From Amoeboaphelidium protococcarum (Eukaryota; Aphelidiomycota; Aphelidea), in assembly GCA_023515745.1 (NCBI GenBank), contig JALECJ010000007.1, forward strand, positions 1,221,477 through 1,285,476: a stretch of DNA of 64,000 nucleotides, written 5' to 3'. Positions within the stretch are counted from its first letter, which is position 1. The number at the start of each line of letters is the position of its first letter. Below are positions 34,801-46,292 of this stretch, one piece after another. A model generated the notes under the pieces. It was not told the DNA's origin, did no database searches, and was given only the letters and a program-made list of their open reading frames with translations. Made by a program: the position numbers and the translations under genes.

Positions 34801-34894
34801 CTACTCGATTTTACTATACAAGAATTTAATGTGAAAATTTGCGGCTATTAGTATTATCTCCGTTCTATGCCTGGTACTGATGACTATGAGACAT
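31868..34894 (-). CDS. VPS8: VPS8-like CORVET subunit, lacking the N-terminal propeller
   Basis: 1008 aa, one open frame. The C terminus is a RING-type finger: CLLCENT, then VIVLKCGHFVHGVC and CYHCQG. The centre has the VPS8 signature (RLEKLLLAVDCRMIDLNLAV, GCGEALIYLETLGLMDSIQP) and long helical-repeat sequence typical of Class C core subunits. CORVET tethers early endosomes. Known VPS8 proteins have an N-terminal beta-propeller and about 1,200-1,400 aa; here the ATG at 34892-34894 opens straight into low-complexity sequence and alpha-solenoid, with no WD/propeller strands. Either the propeller is absent in this lineage or it is encoded by an exon I have not joined. The next minus-strand gene is a WD40 protein, but it has its own start, stop and clear family (AAMP). 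Confidence 0.68.
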
Positions 34895-35164
34895 GACTTT
34901 GTTCAAGAGTTTCTCTTTCTCTCTCTCAAACGCGCTCACTTGAATAACAGAAGGAAGAAGCGACTCGAAACGCGCGCGCGTTCAATTGATCATTGTCGTT
35001 GTTTGACTAGGAGTTCCTCAAACAGTCCAATCTTGCTGACAGGTCGGTTATTTTAATGCTATTGCAGTCCAGTACTCGTAAAAGTCAATTTAAAAGACAT
35101 GTTGGTCAACAAATCAAATCAAAAAAGTCATTCGATAAAAGTTTAAAAATTTAGTTTATAAATT

Positions 35165-36499
35165 TCATTATTAACTTTAAGCAGATATTCTTAGTAGACA
35201 AACGTCACCGTGATCATCAGCCGAAGCGAGGATATCGTGGACATTATCACTGCATAAAATTGGATCTCTGTGCAGTTTATGTTTTCCCACCTGATGGCCA
35301 TTCATGAGATTGTGCACGTACACAGAGCCTGCAACATCAGTACATACAATGTAGATATCACTGACAATGTACACTGAATTGACAGATTCTCCGACATCGA
35401 TACGCGTTCTCACCGAGAGAGTATCCAGATTCCACACTATGATTTGAAAGTCCATAGAGGCAGTCACCAGCAGATTTAGGCCACCGGAAACATTGGATGC
35501 GTGATTAGACCAAAACTTGATTTACTCAACCTCCGCGGAGTGACCTGCCAACTAATTAATAACCTTTCCAGTTTAACCATTCAGGAGGTATACTTTTCCA
35601 TCTTCAGTACCGACTGCCACGAGATTCGCTGATTACTAGACAGCCAGCGATATGGCTGGTATAGGGAGGCCATCTTCGCTTGGTCTGAAATGAGAATTTA
35701 CTTGTGCGCGCCACACCATAGCGTCGTTCTTGATATCCATCAGTGATAGACAAGGATCAACAGAAAGATTAAGTAGATACTTACCATCTTGTACAAACTG
35801 ACCATCAACACAGTGCTCACCGTTAATACTACCAGTCATGACGCGCATAACCTTTTGCGTTGGTACGTGCCAAACCCACACTGATCCTTCCTGAGTACCA
35901 GCACACAGAACCAGGCCCTTCTGATGCCACGTAAGGTACGTAATCTCTTCCGGTCCACTAAGCCAAAACTCTTCCAGTACGTTGCAAGTTTAAGAACTAT
36001 CATTAATATCAATCTTAAAAACCAACACTTTACCATCCATGCCAGCACACGCGCAATATTAATTATCATGCGACCACTTGATGGACACTATAGAATCAGA
36101 ATGTTAATCGAATTCTTTAACGAGTACAGCACTTGGAGCTGCATTCAGATCATATTAGAACAGGGACACTTGATCATTGGAACCTCCGATAGTGAGAAGC
36201 GGGTACTATCGATTTAACGCGATGGCATATACAGACTACTCCGTTGATATTCTAATCTAAGGCTAATCCAGGTCCACCATATCACCTTCTAAATCCTCAT
36301 CATATTACTCTTCGTCATCTAGATACTCAACCTCTTCCACGTTCATACCATCATCGTAATCATTGTGGACACCGGCAGATTAAGACGCATTATCATCGTA
36401 TACATCTGCAATTTCATCTGCCTAAATAATCTCAACCTCCTCCTGATACTCTTCTCCATCGGAGAAATCTTGACTTTATTAATCTTTATTATTATCCAT
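35165..36499 (-). CDS. SQT1: WD40 protein, AAMP/Sqt1 family (uL16 chaperone)
   Basis: 444 aa, intronless. Starts with about 95 acidic residues (Asp/Glu/Tyr-rich, such as MDNNKDQQSQDFSDGEEYQE) and then forms WD40 blades: HSDSIVSIKWSHDNQYCACA, EEITYLTWHQKGLVLCAGTQ, GSVWVWHVPTQKVMRV, LVAVGTEDGKVYLLNGQTGK, TASMDFQIIVWNLDTL and a last blade ILASADDHGDVCLL. An acidic N terminus plus the WH-G-VL-AGT-EGSVW-W blade are characteristic of AAMP in animals and Sqt1 in yeast, where the protein is a dedicated chaperone for ribosomal protein uL16. Ends at TGA after two TAA codons read as Gln. Confidence 0.8.
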
Positions 36500-36644
36500 G
36501 TTCAGAGTCTTGCGATCAGATATAGTCCTATTAACACAGACTTTTTACAATTTTCGCCGAAAGATCAATTTGAACGAAATTTTTTTTCGTCGTTTGCAAA
36601 GGACTCATTGATTGGTAAGCGATAATCAGAGTAATAGTGTAGTG

Positions 36645-37499
36645 ATGATTATGAAATAGTTGTACAAGACGCGATTTTACGCCGCGAGACCGACATCTTA
36701 AGTGGTATCAATAATTCCTTTAGAAAAGTAGATATTTGATGATAGTACGCGTAATAAGCCGACCAGAAGTGGTTATATGCCGGCGAATGATCGAGCATAT
36801 GACGAAGCGTTCTGGACTGATGACTTGGATAGGAAACTGATAGAGGCGATGGAGAGCACTTTGGATGGATAGATGCTGAATTATGATAAAGTTTATAGAC
36901 ATCTGTCAATCACCGATTCAGAGTTTAGTAAAGTGAGTGAGCGTGATATACGCGTCAGATGGTCCACCTATTTAAGAAGTAAAAAATCGCATCACTTTGA
37001 CAAATTTCGCCGTGATGTCAAGATGATGAAGTAGTAATCTGGGCGACGTGGAGAACTGGGATAAGTCACTTTACATAATGGAAGATACGTCCTGATACCT
37101 CATAATAACCCATCAAAGTTGAAGGAGGCCTGGACTCCACTGCAGTAGTCTATAAATGAGCACGTTCAATCTGTGGAGAAGGGCGATGTTAGTTCAATGT
37201 CTGTAATGAGTAGATTGGTTGCGGATATCACCCGTACTCAAGGACGCAAATCTGACGCTGAGAAATTGCATAAAACTAACCAGACTGGTAGTGTGCATGT
37301 GTCTAGTCTGACATGGACTCATGAAGAAGATATGCTGTTACTTGAGGGTGTAGATTCTTATAATCAATAAGGTGGTGATGATGGTAAGCCGCGATATGAC
37401 AAGATTGCGATCGCTCTTAAATCTCGCAACCGATCGGAGCAGGAGTGCAGAGAGCGCGTCTAGCAATTAATGCGATAGATTTCCACCTCAGAAGAGTGA
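36645..37499 (+). CDS. Protein with two Myb/SANT repeats
   Basis: 284 aa. Two Myb-like helix-turn-helix units: the first at about residues 50-110 (AFWTDDLDRKLIEAMES ... SERDIRVRWSTYL), the second near 205-280 (LTWTHEEDMLLLEGVDSY ... RNRSEQECRERVQQL). Both keep the spaced tryptophans and hydrophobic positions of SANT/Myb folds; the second keeps the R-R-CR-R pattern of DNA-binding types. No other domain is seen. It could be a transcription factor or a chromatin-complex subunit. The ATG at 36645 (or 36651) follows an in-frame TGA. TAG codons (for example 36870) read as Gln. Confidence 0.65.
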
Positions 37500-37824
37500 T
37501 AATGAAAATGTGAAACTGTTTGAGAGAGACAGCCGATCGTTTACAGTATTTGGCATTTCCCATCTTTTCGTATGACGTGAATTTCCTTTTCCATCCGCTG
37601 TCGTTTCATTTCAGAACTGCCGTTTCAGAAGAATCGTTTCGTTTCACCTGCCGATATTTCAAACCATTTTATCTTGTGCATTTCCTCACTGTCTTTCTCT
37701 GCGTATTTATCTATCTATCCGTCTGTCTGTGTGATATTCTTATCAATAATTCAGTTGCTCTTTATCTGGTTGGAGTTATTAGTAGTGAATATATCCGTCT
37801 ATTCTAACACCATATCTGGGAATT
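37500..37824. promoter_or_regulatory. RAD5 upstream region with clustered CGTTTCA elements
   Basis: 325 bases, pyrimidine-rich on the plus strand. Within 37600-37650 the motif CGTTTC(A) (reverse complement TGAAACG) occurs four times: TCGTTTCATTTC, CCGTTTCAG, TCGTTTC and CGTTTCACC. The same hexamer recurs upstream of several other genes in the window. No coding sequence is evident. Confidence 0.45.
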
Positions 37825-40800
37825 ATGTATCAAAGAATTGATAAAGAGAATCGGATGAACAATTCTCTCTCCTCTCAACTCGCTGGTGGCTAACAGCGTA
37901 CGCCTTCAAACTCTGTGCAAAAGACCCCTTAAACTGCCACTGCATCCTCTTCTGCACAACTGTAGTAGTCTCATTAAAATGTCATTGTGCTGCTGGTTGA
38001 AACGGTGATAAGTCCTTTGAGATTTAGGACATTGCCCACCAACTCTCTCAATGCCGTGTTTCTACATACGGCACAGTTTGTGTACAAAACTGCTCCTGTA
38101 CTGAAGAATTATCTGACTGGGGAGAAGCATCCATACTCTGCCAAATCTATGCAGACAATCTTGAAATTGGAAAAAAATTAATTGATATAGCTATTTCAGT
38201 CTGAGTACCAACTTGTCTTTGATGATCTCAAGTTGAATCTTCAAGATGTTCCTCATGCTCTTGGTATGAAAAGACCTGGTTAAACTTACACTATCAAGAT
38301 GATTAGTCTGATATCAAAGGCTTAGAATCTATCACGTGCTGACTTGTCTCAATCTCAGTCTTCCAGTAGAATTATAGTGCGTGTTAAGCGATGTCAGGTT
38401 GCTAATAAGGGAGTCAAGTTTGATATAAAGCCAGACGTTCTGTTCTCAAAGTTATTCAAATAGTATGAATAAATGGCTCAGTTGGAGTCTAACATGGTCT
38501 ACCTGTTTGACGGAGAAGTTGTTAGTGAACGTTCTACTCCAACCGCCATAGGTATGCTTCCCGGTCATGATTATGTGATTGTCGCATATGACTTTGTGGA
38601 GTATGATGCCATGAAGGCTCGTGAGAAATAGTCGCTGTAGAAGTAACCAGTGGAAGATGATGATGACATTTATGTTGTTGAAAATGGTGTCTTGTAAAGT
38701 GTGTAGTCAAGTTCAAAGCCAAAAAAGTCATCTTCAAATAACTCTAATTTGAAGCGTAACATTGTTGAAATTGATAGCGATCTGGATGATGATGACATGA
38801 TAATGTATCAGCCAACACCGAGTAATAATGCTGGTTAATCCATATCATCATCAGTATAGTAGTCCAAGTCTTTTGCTCGTAATCTGCCTCAAAGTGACAT
38901 GCAGCCCTTTTAGAAAGCCGCCTCTGCATTTAGGACCGCCCTGGATGGTTTACATTTGGGCAGTCAAGTATCACGTAAGACGTTTTAGGAGCATGAGTTC
39001 AAGCAGGCGCTCACTGAGATGCAGCATTAATACTAAAAGCCTGCCAAGAAGGAATATCCTGGCTCTGATTTATAGTAGAATGAGTTTATGACACCGCAGA
39101 ATGGTATTGAAGGTCAACTTGTCACCGATGAGGTTGCCCATGAAAAATTGTAGAAACTTTTGGATAATTTTAACATCTAATATCCTCCGGATTAAAGAAT
39201 GTAGACTCCAACTTAGATGTAAGTCGAGTTGAAGGAGTATCAGAAGATTGGGCTTACTTGGATGACTCACATGGAGAAGTCGACGTTCCGCGGTGGTTTG
39301 GTGTGCGATACCATGGGCCTTGGTAAGACTTGTCTGACCATCTCGACGATAGTTGCCAACCCTCCTGCTTCTAAGTCATCTTCAAATGGTGGTGGAGACC
39401 TGTACGGTGGACACAGAGAGGAGATGGCACATTCCATATTTGCCAATTTTAGTACGCAGCCTCCTAGTGCTCGTTCTGGCAGAGCTACTCTGGTGATTGT
39501 CCCTCTAAGCTTAATGGAGCAGTGGAGATTAGAGTTTGAAAAATTTCTCAAGCCTGCGTTTAGATTGAAAGTTATCTAGTATCACAGTGACTATCTTACA
39601 GCTGTGCAGAGAAAGAAATTTGAATAGGATCCTAATGCTTTGGGTGAGTTTGATATTGTGCTGGCCACGTATTAGACGGTTGCGATGCAGTTCACATTTG
39701 ACAAGGAGAAGCAGAGACAGTACACTATGGGCACGTTTATGCTGAACAGAGGTGATCGCAAGTTGGGCTGCTTCTTCAAATATAAATGGCATCGTGTCGT
39801 TCTTGATGAAGCTCATGTGATTAAAAATCGTGCTGCTAGAAGTTCTATTGCTCTCTCCTATCTGATGGCTGAGAAAAGATGGTGTCTGACAGGTACTCCT
39901 ATCCAGAACTCATCTGATGATTTGTATCCACTGTTTAGATTTTTGGAAGTTGAACCGTACTGTCATTGGAATAGATTTAAGATGGACCTTTCTATTAATC
40001 CAAAGACCAAAGAGGATAGAATGAGAATTGCTGGCCGAGAAGAGGACCGCATGAAGAAGTTATAAACCATCCTGTAGTGTGTGATGCTGAGGAGAACCAA
40101 GGACTCTAAAATTGACGGCTCTGATAGGCCAATTGTTGAATTGCCAGAGAAGACTTTTATTGAGTACTAGCCTGAGTTTACGTAGAAGGAGAGAGAGCTG
40201 TATGATGCGTTTGCGTAGCGCAGTTTGGAGAAATTTAAGCAGTTTGAAGCTGAATTGTAGAAGCACTATCATCACATCTTTGGTATGATCACTAAAATGC
40301 GATAGATGTGTCTACACTATTCTCTTGTTACTAAAGGTAAATCCCTGGTTGATGAAATGATGAACGATGAGCTTAATATGGATCACATGGTGCACAATTT
40401 GAATGTTGCTGTTGCTAACAGACTTGGTGCTATTCTGGATGGTTATGAGGTGATGGAGGAGTGTGCCGTGTGCTTCTCTCCGATCGATACTCCTGTGGTC
40501 ACTGTATGTGGACACATTTACTGCGTGGAGTGTATTTTGAACTGCATAAATTCTCGTCAGGATGAGATGCCATCTAATGCGACGTGTCCCATCTGCCGTC
40601 ATCCAATTAAGAAGACTGAACTGATCCCGCTGAAAGCTGTTGAGCGCGTGTTACGTCCTGAGCAGTATGAGCTTGAGAATAGGGAAATGGAATAGATGTA
40701 GGAGCAGTCCAAGTATATAACTTCCACAAAGATTACAGAGCTTATGAATTTACTTGATAAGCTAAGAAAAGAGCACCCTGGTGAAAAGGCTATCGTGTTT

Positions 40801-41271
40801 TGTGATTTTACTTCCATGTTGAGTCTGATAGAGCCTGCTCTACGTCAGGCCGGTATTCAATTTGTCCGTATTGATGGCTCAATGAAGCTATCTGAACGAG
40901 CTATATCCATCAATCGTCTGAATGAGCCAAATGTGATGGTAATGTTGGCTAGTCTCAAAGCTGGATGTGTTGGTTTGAATCTGGTCGCCGCCAATCATGT
41001 CATTATGCTCTCCTTGTGGTGGAATCCTGCCATCTAGAATTAGGCAATAGATAGAGTACATCGTATTGGCCAGATGAAGGAGGCGGTGTATGTTCATACC
41101 ATCACTATTCCGAACACAATTGAAGATAGAATTAAGGCGCTGCAGGAGGCAAAACAGCAGCTGGCCAATGGTGCTCTTGGTGAGGGTGATGGAGGCAATG
41201 CTCGCGCTAATCGTCTGTCTCGCAATGAGTTGCTTTATCTATTCAGAGGTGGTGAGCGTCCGCGTAACTGA
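37825..41271 (+). CDS. RAD5: RAD5/HLTF-type SNF2 ATPase with embedded RING
   Basis: 1148 aa. Post-replication-repair factor that acts as DNA translocase and as E3 ligase for PCNA polyubiquitination. The N-terminal part (about 60-170) may hold a divergent HIRAN domain; an acidic, Gln-rich linker follows. SNF2 lobe 1 starts near 470: Walker A DTMGLGKT, RATLVIVPLSLMEQWRLEF, DEAH box HRVVLDEAHVIKN and RWCLTGTPIQN. The RING lies between the lobes (CAVCFSPIDTPVVTVCGHIY ... CPICRH, near 880-925), the arrangement that defines Rad5/HLTF. Lobe 2 has EKAIVFCDFTSMLSLIEPAL, LKAGCVGLNLVAANHVI and AIDRVHRIGQ. The start at 37825 is the first in-frame ATG of the open stretch; 37855 is an alternative. Confidence 0.9.
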
Positions 41272-41415
41272 TTCTACATTTTGTGTAAATAATTTAAGAA
41301 TGATGGGTAAGATTTGAACAAATGCAAAATTTATTGTCCCCTTCGTCTTTACTTTTTCTGATTAAACTGTTGCGATAGTACGAGAAGAGTTTATCAACAG
41401 CGAAAGTATCTGATT

Positions 41416-42066
41416 ATGATGAGAATATCAATTGGAAAGTTAGTGTGGAGGCGAAGCTATAGCACTCTGCATAAAGCTAACATCGAATAGTAGGCTGTAG
41501 TATCATCCAATTAGATATCAGATTTACGCGCTCTCCATAGCAACAGCCTGATCAATGAAGGTGCTAAAGACAAAAAGTTAGCAGCGAATAAAGTCGCGTC
41601 CATGAAATAAGAACTGGCTCAATTGATCAATTAAAATCAAAGTATGCGTGAATGGATGCGAAATAACTCAGCCAACAATGGATCGATGAGTCCTTAGGAA
41701 CACGTCAAGAAATTACCATATGGAATCGGCATGATCAACATTTTCGCTGGGAGGAACAACACTATTTGCACTCTGTCTGATTGGAACCGCAAGATAGTGG
41801 CGCCATCTGTAACTGGCGGACTGGTTGGTCTCAAGGGAGCACTGCGGGGATCTGTGGAGTGTGGAACGCGTGTAGGTGCGCGTATTGGCAGTATCGCTGT
41901 GGAGCGAGGATTCAGAGACGTGTGGATCACATTCAAAGGCTTCGGTTCTGGTCGTGAGGCGGCATTTAGATCAATTATTGCTAGTGGACTCAAAATTAAC
42001 AAGATTATAGACAAGACTCCTATCAGACACGGTGGTACCAAGCCTAAGAAGATGCGTCGTGTATGA
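41416..42066 (+). CDS. MRPS11: Mitochondrial ribosomal protein uS11m
   Basis: 216 aa. The first 20 residues are a classic mitochondrial presequence (RISIGKLVWRRSYSTLHK). The last 110 residues are the uS11 fold: GMINIFAGRNNTICTLSDWN, GGLVGLKGALRGS, GFRDVWITFKGFGSGREAAF, and the C-terminal DKTPIRHGGTKPKKMRRV, which lines the mRNA exit in the small subunit. The linker between presequence and fold is Gln/Asn-rich with TAA/TAG as Gln. Two adjacent ATGs (41416, 41419) could each initiate. Confidence 0.92.
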
Positions 42067-42225
42067 TCGTTGACTAAATTTAAGCTTTATATATATATCA
42101 CCCGATAGATCATACAATTGATCGCTTTTTGTTTTGCGCTTTCTCTCTTTCCTCTTCAGTGCAAAGATTTGATTTTAGTAGCTATACTCGTCAAACAACT
42201 CCGCATACACTCATTAATTAGATTA

Positions 42226-43218
42226 ATGGGTGGTGATTTGAATTTGAAAAAGTCTTGGCATCCAGCGACTAGAGCCAATCTAGAAAAGGTGTGGATAGCA
42301 GAGGAGAAGGCAAAGAAGGAGCATCAGCGCCTGGATGAGCTCAAGAAGGAGATTTAACGTGAGCGAGAGGCTCAGTCACTGCGAGAGATGCAAGAGAAGA
42401 GTGGATTTGTACCCAAAGATAAGCAGAAAAATAAGCAGAAAGAACGCCTGGAATGGATGTATGCAGTACCGCAAATCGCTAAAGAATAGCAGGAGTAAGC
42501 TGCGCAGGGTGATGGTGATAATAATGCTGCTGTTGCCGATGATGAATCTAATGATTACCTGACTGGAAAGAAGAAGGTCAGTTCTCTACTCGCAGATACC
42601 AGCGAAATTGCTTAAAGCTCTAATATATAAGGAGCGGCTGATCAGTACTCAATACATGCCAAGACTGGAATTAATGCGCGTAATCAGTAAAGAGACTTAG
42701 AGAACAAAGTTAGGGAGGATCCAATGTTTGCCATCAAAAAGTAGGAATTGTAATACGAAAAGGAGAAGGCTTTGAAGGCTTAGCGTTAGGAGAGGTCGTA
42801 AGTTAGATCTCATCCATATCAGGCCAGGTCGGTTGGTGGTGAATCTTCTTGGCGAGGGTAATCTAATGATCATCATAATCGGTCCTATCCTCGAGATGAC
42901 TCAAGAGATTAGTATGGGCATGGTAGATATGCTGATGGTAGATATCATGATGAATCAAGGCATAGATAACGCAGGTAGATTGATGGTAATAGACACGAGG
43001 ATTATAGTAGACATTTTTAGAGAGACATGCGTGAGCGCTCTTCATCGTCAAATGCTAGGCGATATCATGACTCGGAGTAGTACAGTTAATACAGAGAAGA
43101 CTATCACTAGCATAATCATGGAAACTACCGTCGTGAATAAGAGCGAGGTCGTGGTAATTTTTACTAAACTTATAGAGATCGCGATAGATATGATCATTCG
43201 AACCTCGACAGTCATTGA
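42226..43218 (+). CDS. CWC25: Pre-mRNA splicing factor CWC25
   Basis: 330 aa. The N terminus is diagnostic: MGGDLNLKKSWHPATRANLE then VWIAEEKAKKEHQRLDELKK, followed by ERLEWMYAVP and a YLTGKKK motif. CWC25 joins the activated spliceosome and is needed for the first transesterification step. The C-terminal 130 residues are an Arg/Asp/Tyr/His-rich tail (RD/RS-like) with many TAG/TAA-coded Gln. No intron is required. Its occurrence fits the short GT-AG introns seen in this window. Confidence 0.9.
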
Positions 43219-43463
43219 CCGCTGAAAGTCAATTAGGATCGTTTGTACTTCAGCGCGCCATGAATTCACAGATTATACATTTGTATATAAAGATAACATA
43301 ATATTTCAATAGAATCTTAACATTCATATTGCTATTATGCTCTCTTTTTTTTACTGTTTATTGTAAATTTGAAATGCTAGCCGCCTTTGTTATAAGTCTT
43401 TGTGATAGCTCTTTGATCCTTTTCTTTCATACGAAGTTGCCTTTAAATTCAATAAAGTTAGAA

Positions 43464-43910
43464 ATGTAAAAGAGACAGTTACATCGATTTACTAGCGAGC
43501 AAGAGGAAGACGCCAGTGTGAATAATCTTGGACCAGAATTCAATGGAGAGAGATGCTTATTCTATAGCGAGGTAAAAGTGGTGTTGGATAGACTGAAGGC
43601 GTAGGCGAACAAGGATTTACCTCCATCGTTCCCTCAGCGAATGAATGAACAGTTCGAGTCTACGCTAGCATACGTGTCTAAAATGTCTAAATTTAATAGA
43701 ACAGACTCTGTGAAGGAGGTTCGTAGAGTGTTGTCAGAGGCATAGATGTAGCACTCACTCAGCGATTATGAAGTGGCTTAAATCTGCAATCTAATGCCTC
43801 AACTCGCTGAAGAAGCTTATGCTCTGATTCCATCTCTCCTCTCTAAAATTGAAGAATACGAGCTATCCACGCTCCTCAATGAAATTTTAAATATCAAGCG
43901 GTTTGAATGA
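43464..43910 (+). CDS. RPB4: RNA polymerase II subunit RPB4
   Basis: 148 aa, normal length. After a short charged N terminus come the Rpb4 helices: ERCLFYSEVKVVLDRLKAQA, TLAYVSKMSKFNRTDSVKEV and the HRDC-like C-terminal domain DYEVAQICNLMPQLAEEAYA with LIPSLLSK and ELSTLLNEI at the end. RPB4 pairs with RPB7 to form the polymerase stalk. The second codon is TAA (Gln). Confidence 0.88.
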
Positions 43911-44156
43911 TATAAATGTACATCTAGAACTGTATTTTATCTACCTTTACGTTTTCACATATGACTCTGTTAAATTACCTGCAGTTGAACCATACAGCTT
44001 CCTCATAGACTCAGCGCGAAGCGTTTGTCGTTAAACGTTTCCATTCAACGCGCCTCTGCCACATTTTCTTCTTCTCTCCTTACAACTACTGTATACAACT
44101 AAAAGACACTTTTCAAATTTAGTTGTAAAATTAAGCGAACGTTGTATATAGATAAA

Positions 44157-45896
44157 ATGAGAGACATTGTGGTGTTTGGTGGAAGTTCACATCCAGAACT
44201 GTCAAGGTAGATTGCGTAGAAACTGGGCTTGGATTTGGGTAAATGCAAGTTGGGCAAGTTCAGTAACAAGGAGACACAGGTGCAGATTATGGAGAGTGTC
44301 CGCGATATGGATGTGTACATTATATAGACTTCTTGTCACTCTGATGCTAGCTAGAGCGGCGATGGTAGTTCTATTAGTAGTAATAAGAATCTGAGTCTAA
44401 ATGACAACTTGATGGAGCTGCTGATTATGATTAGTGCTTGTAAGATGGCCAGTGCTCGCAAGGTGATTGCTGTTATTCCATCCTTCTTCTATGCTCGTCA
44501 ACCTGATGTACCTTATAAGAAGAGCGGCACTGTAAGACCTCCTGAATCTGCTGGCTCAAGCAATTATAATGCTGATCGCGGGTAATCTTCATCCAACTAA
44601 TCGCCGTCACATGAATCTTACTAGCAGTAATAGTAGCACTAGAACTAAATGTAATTGTTTGAACCTGCACCATCCGTGCGATCGCTGGTGAATGTTTAGG
44701 CGGAGAAATCTCTGAGGAAGTTGCATGAAGTATCCAAGCATGGTCATAGCTAGTTGCATAATGAAGTTGCCACTGGAGCAGCATCTAGGTCATAGTCTCC
44801 CAATAGATCATCATCGCTGCACACCCTGCCAAAGGTGAATATATTGTCCACTGAGAATGATGGTGTCAGGAGACTTGTCGTATCTTCACCAGTTCAACCT
44901 ACAATATCCCAGCTTGGACTTGTGAAGACGGGCTATAGACATTGGGTGGCTCGTAGTGGAACACTGATTGCTAATATGCTTACAGCTGCTGGAATGGATC
45001 ACCTAATCACCATGGATCTGCACGATGCTCAATTCCAGGGATTCTTTGATTGTCCTGTGGATAATCTTTATGGATCTTCATTGATGGTCAAGTACATTAG
45101 GGAGAATGTTAAAGATTACAAACATGCAATGATAATCAGCCCGGATGCTGGTGGTGCTAAACGGTCCAGCTCTATCGCGAACAAGTTGGGTATGCAGTTT
45201 GCTCTTATTCACAAGGAGAAGCGGGCGGTTAATCATTATAACACTGGTGGTGGTAACTAGTAATCAGGCGGTAATAGAGAGTAATAGTAAAGTAAGTAGC
45301 AGCACGGTGGAGCATAGCATTTGACACAAATGTTCAATGTTGATGTTGATAACTAACATTAAAAACATTAATAAAGTGCTGATTCATCTTAGTCTGGTGG
45401 TCAATCTCCAATACAAAAGTAGACTCTGGAAGGCATGGTTCTGGTGGGACAGGTAAAGGACAAGGTGTGCGTACTCATTGATGACATTGCAGATACTTCA
45501 GGCACCATAACTAAAGCTGCATAGCTACTAAAGGAGAACGGAGCTAGTAGAATTATTGCCATCATAACTCACGGTGTTTTGAGTGGTGATGCTCCATACC
45601 GCGTTAGAGATTCTCATATCGATGAGATTATATTCAGTAATACTGTTCCTCAGAAGAGAAATTTGTCTATACTTGGTCCACTTCAGGGAAGTCGTAAGAA
45701 GTGTCTGTCTAAGGATACTCTGGATCAGTCTATGAATGGACTGTCAGTAAGCGCGAATAATTCAGAAATGATGATCAAGACCTCACATGCTGGCAAGCTC
45801 GGAATCTTTGATGTGAGTGGTATGTTTGCAGAAGCCATACGCCGAATCCATCACGGAGAAAGTTTAAGCTCAATGTTTGGATCTGTGGAAACATGA
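44157..45896 (+). CDS. PRS: Ribose-phosphate pyrophosphokinase with large insertions
   Basis: 579 aa against about 320 in ordinary PRPP synthetases. Core motifs are intact in order: [40 protein letters not shown], the flexible-loop region [40 protein letters not shown] and the PRPP-binding loop [15 protein letters not shown]. Two low-complexity insertions interrupt the core, at about residues 120-245 (Ser/Gln/His-rich) and about 360-420 (Gly/Gln/Ser-rich). Insertions of this kind are known in yeast Prs1 and Prs5, where they link PRPP synthesis to cell-wall integrity signalling. The insertions are Gln-rich through TAA/TAG codons and contain no splice signals that would remove them in frame. 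Confidence 0.88.
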
Positions 45897-46292
45897 CTGA
45901 TTGAGTATGTTATCATTATTTCGCGACGAGTGGAAATGTATATACTCTATAGTGTATTTCTTATGTTTATTTTTTTAATTCATGGCCGGCGATAGGCTAA
46001 AGTTCGTTGCTGTTTACTATCAAGACAGTTTAATAATCTACTATGAAGCTGAAACGGGAATGCGCAACTTCTAACTGAAACTCCCCGAGAAAACGAGCGG
46101 AGAACAAGCTCGTAAGTTCCCGTTTCTCTCTCTCTCATTCTTCTTTTCGGGAGTGACGCGTCGTTGAAAGTTGAAACATCATAGTCACAAGACTTATTAC
46201 CCCCTTTATAATCTGTAACAGTATAATTGTGACTCTACTTACTCTTATTATCATCTACTTTTTACTTTGATTCTGTTATGGTCGTTCTATAA
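45897..46292. promoter_or_regulatory. Intergenic region with MCB-like and TGAAACG elements
   Basis: 396 bases, no ORF of note. It contains TGAAACGGG near 46049, a CT-rich tract (46122-46138) and GTGACGCGTCG near 46154-46164 carrying an ACGCGT (MluI box) core, which may serve the downstream gene at 46293. Confidence 0.45.

Noticed and set aside
35165-36499. WD40 gene as the missing propeller of VPS8
   Set aside because: It has its own ATG, acidic N terminus, AAMP/Sqt1-specific blades and a TGA stop 270 bases before the VPS8 start.
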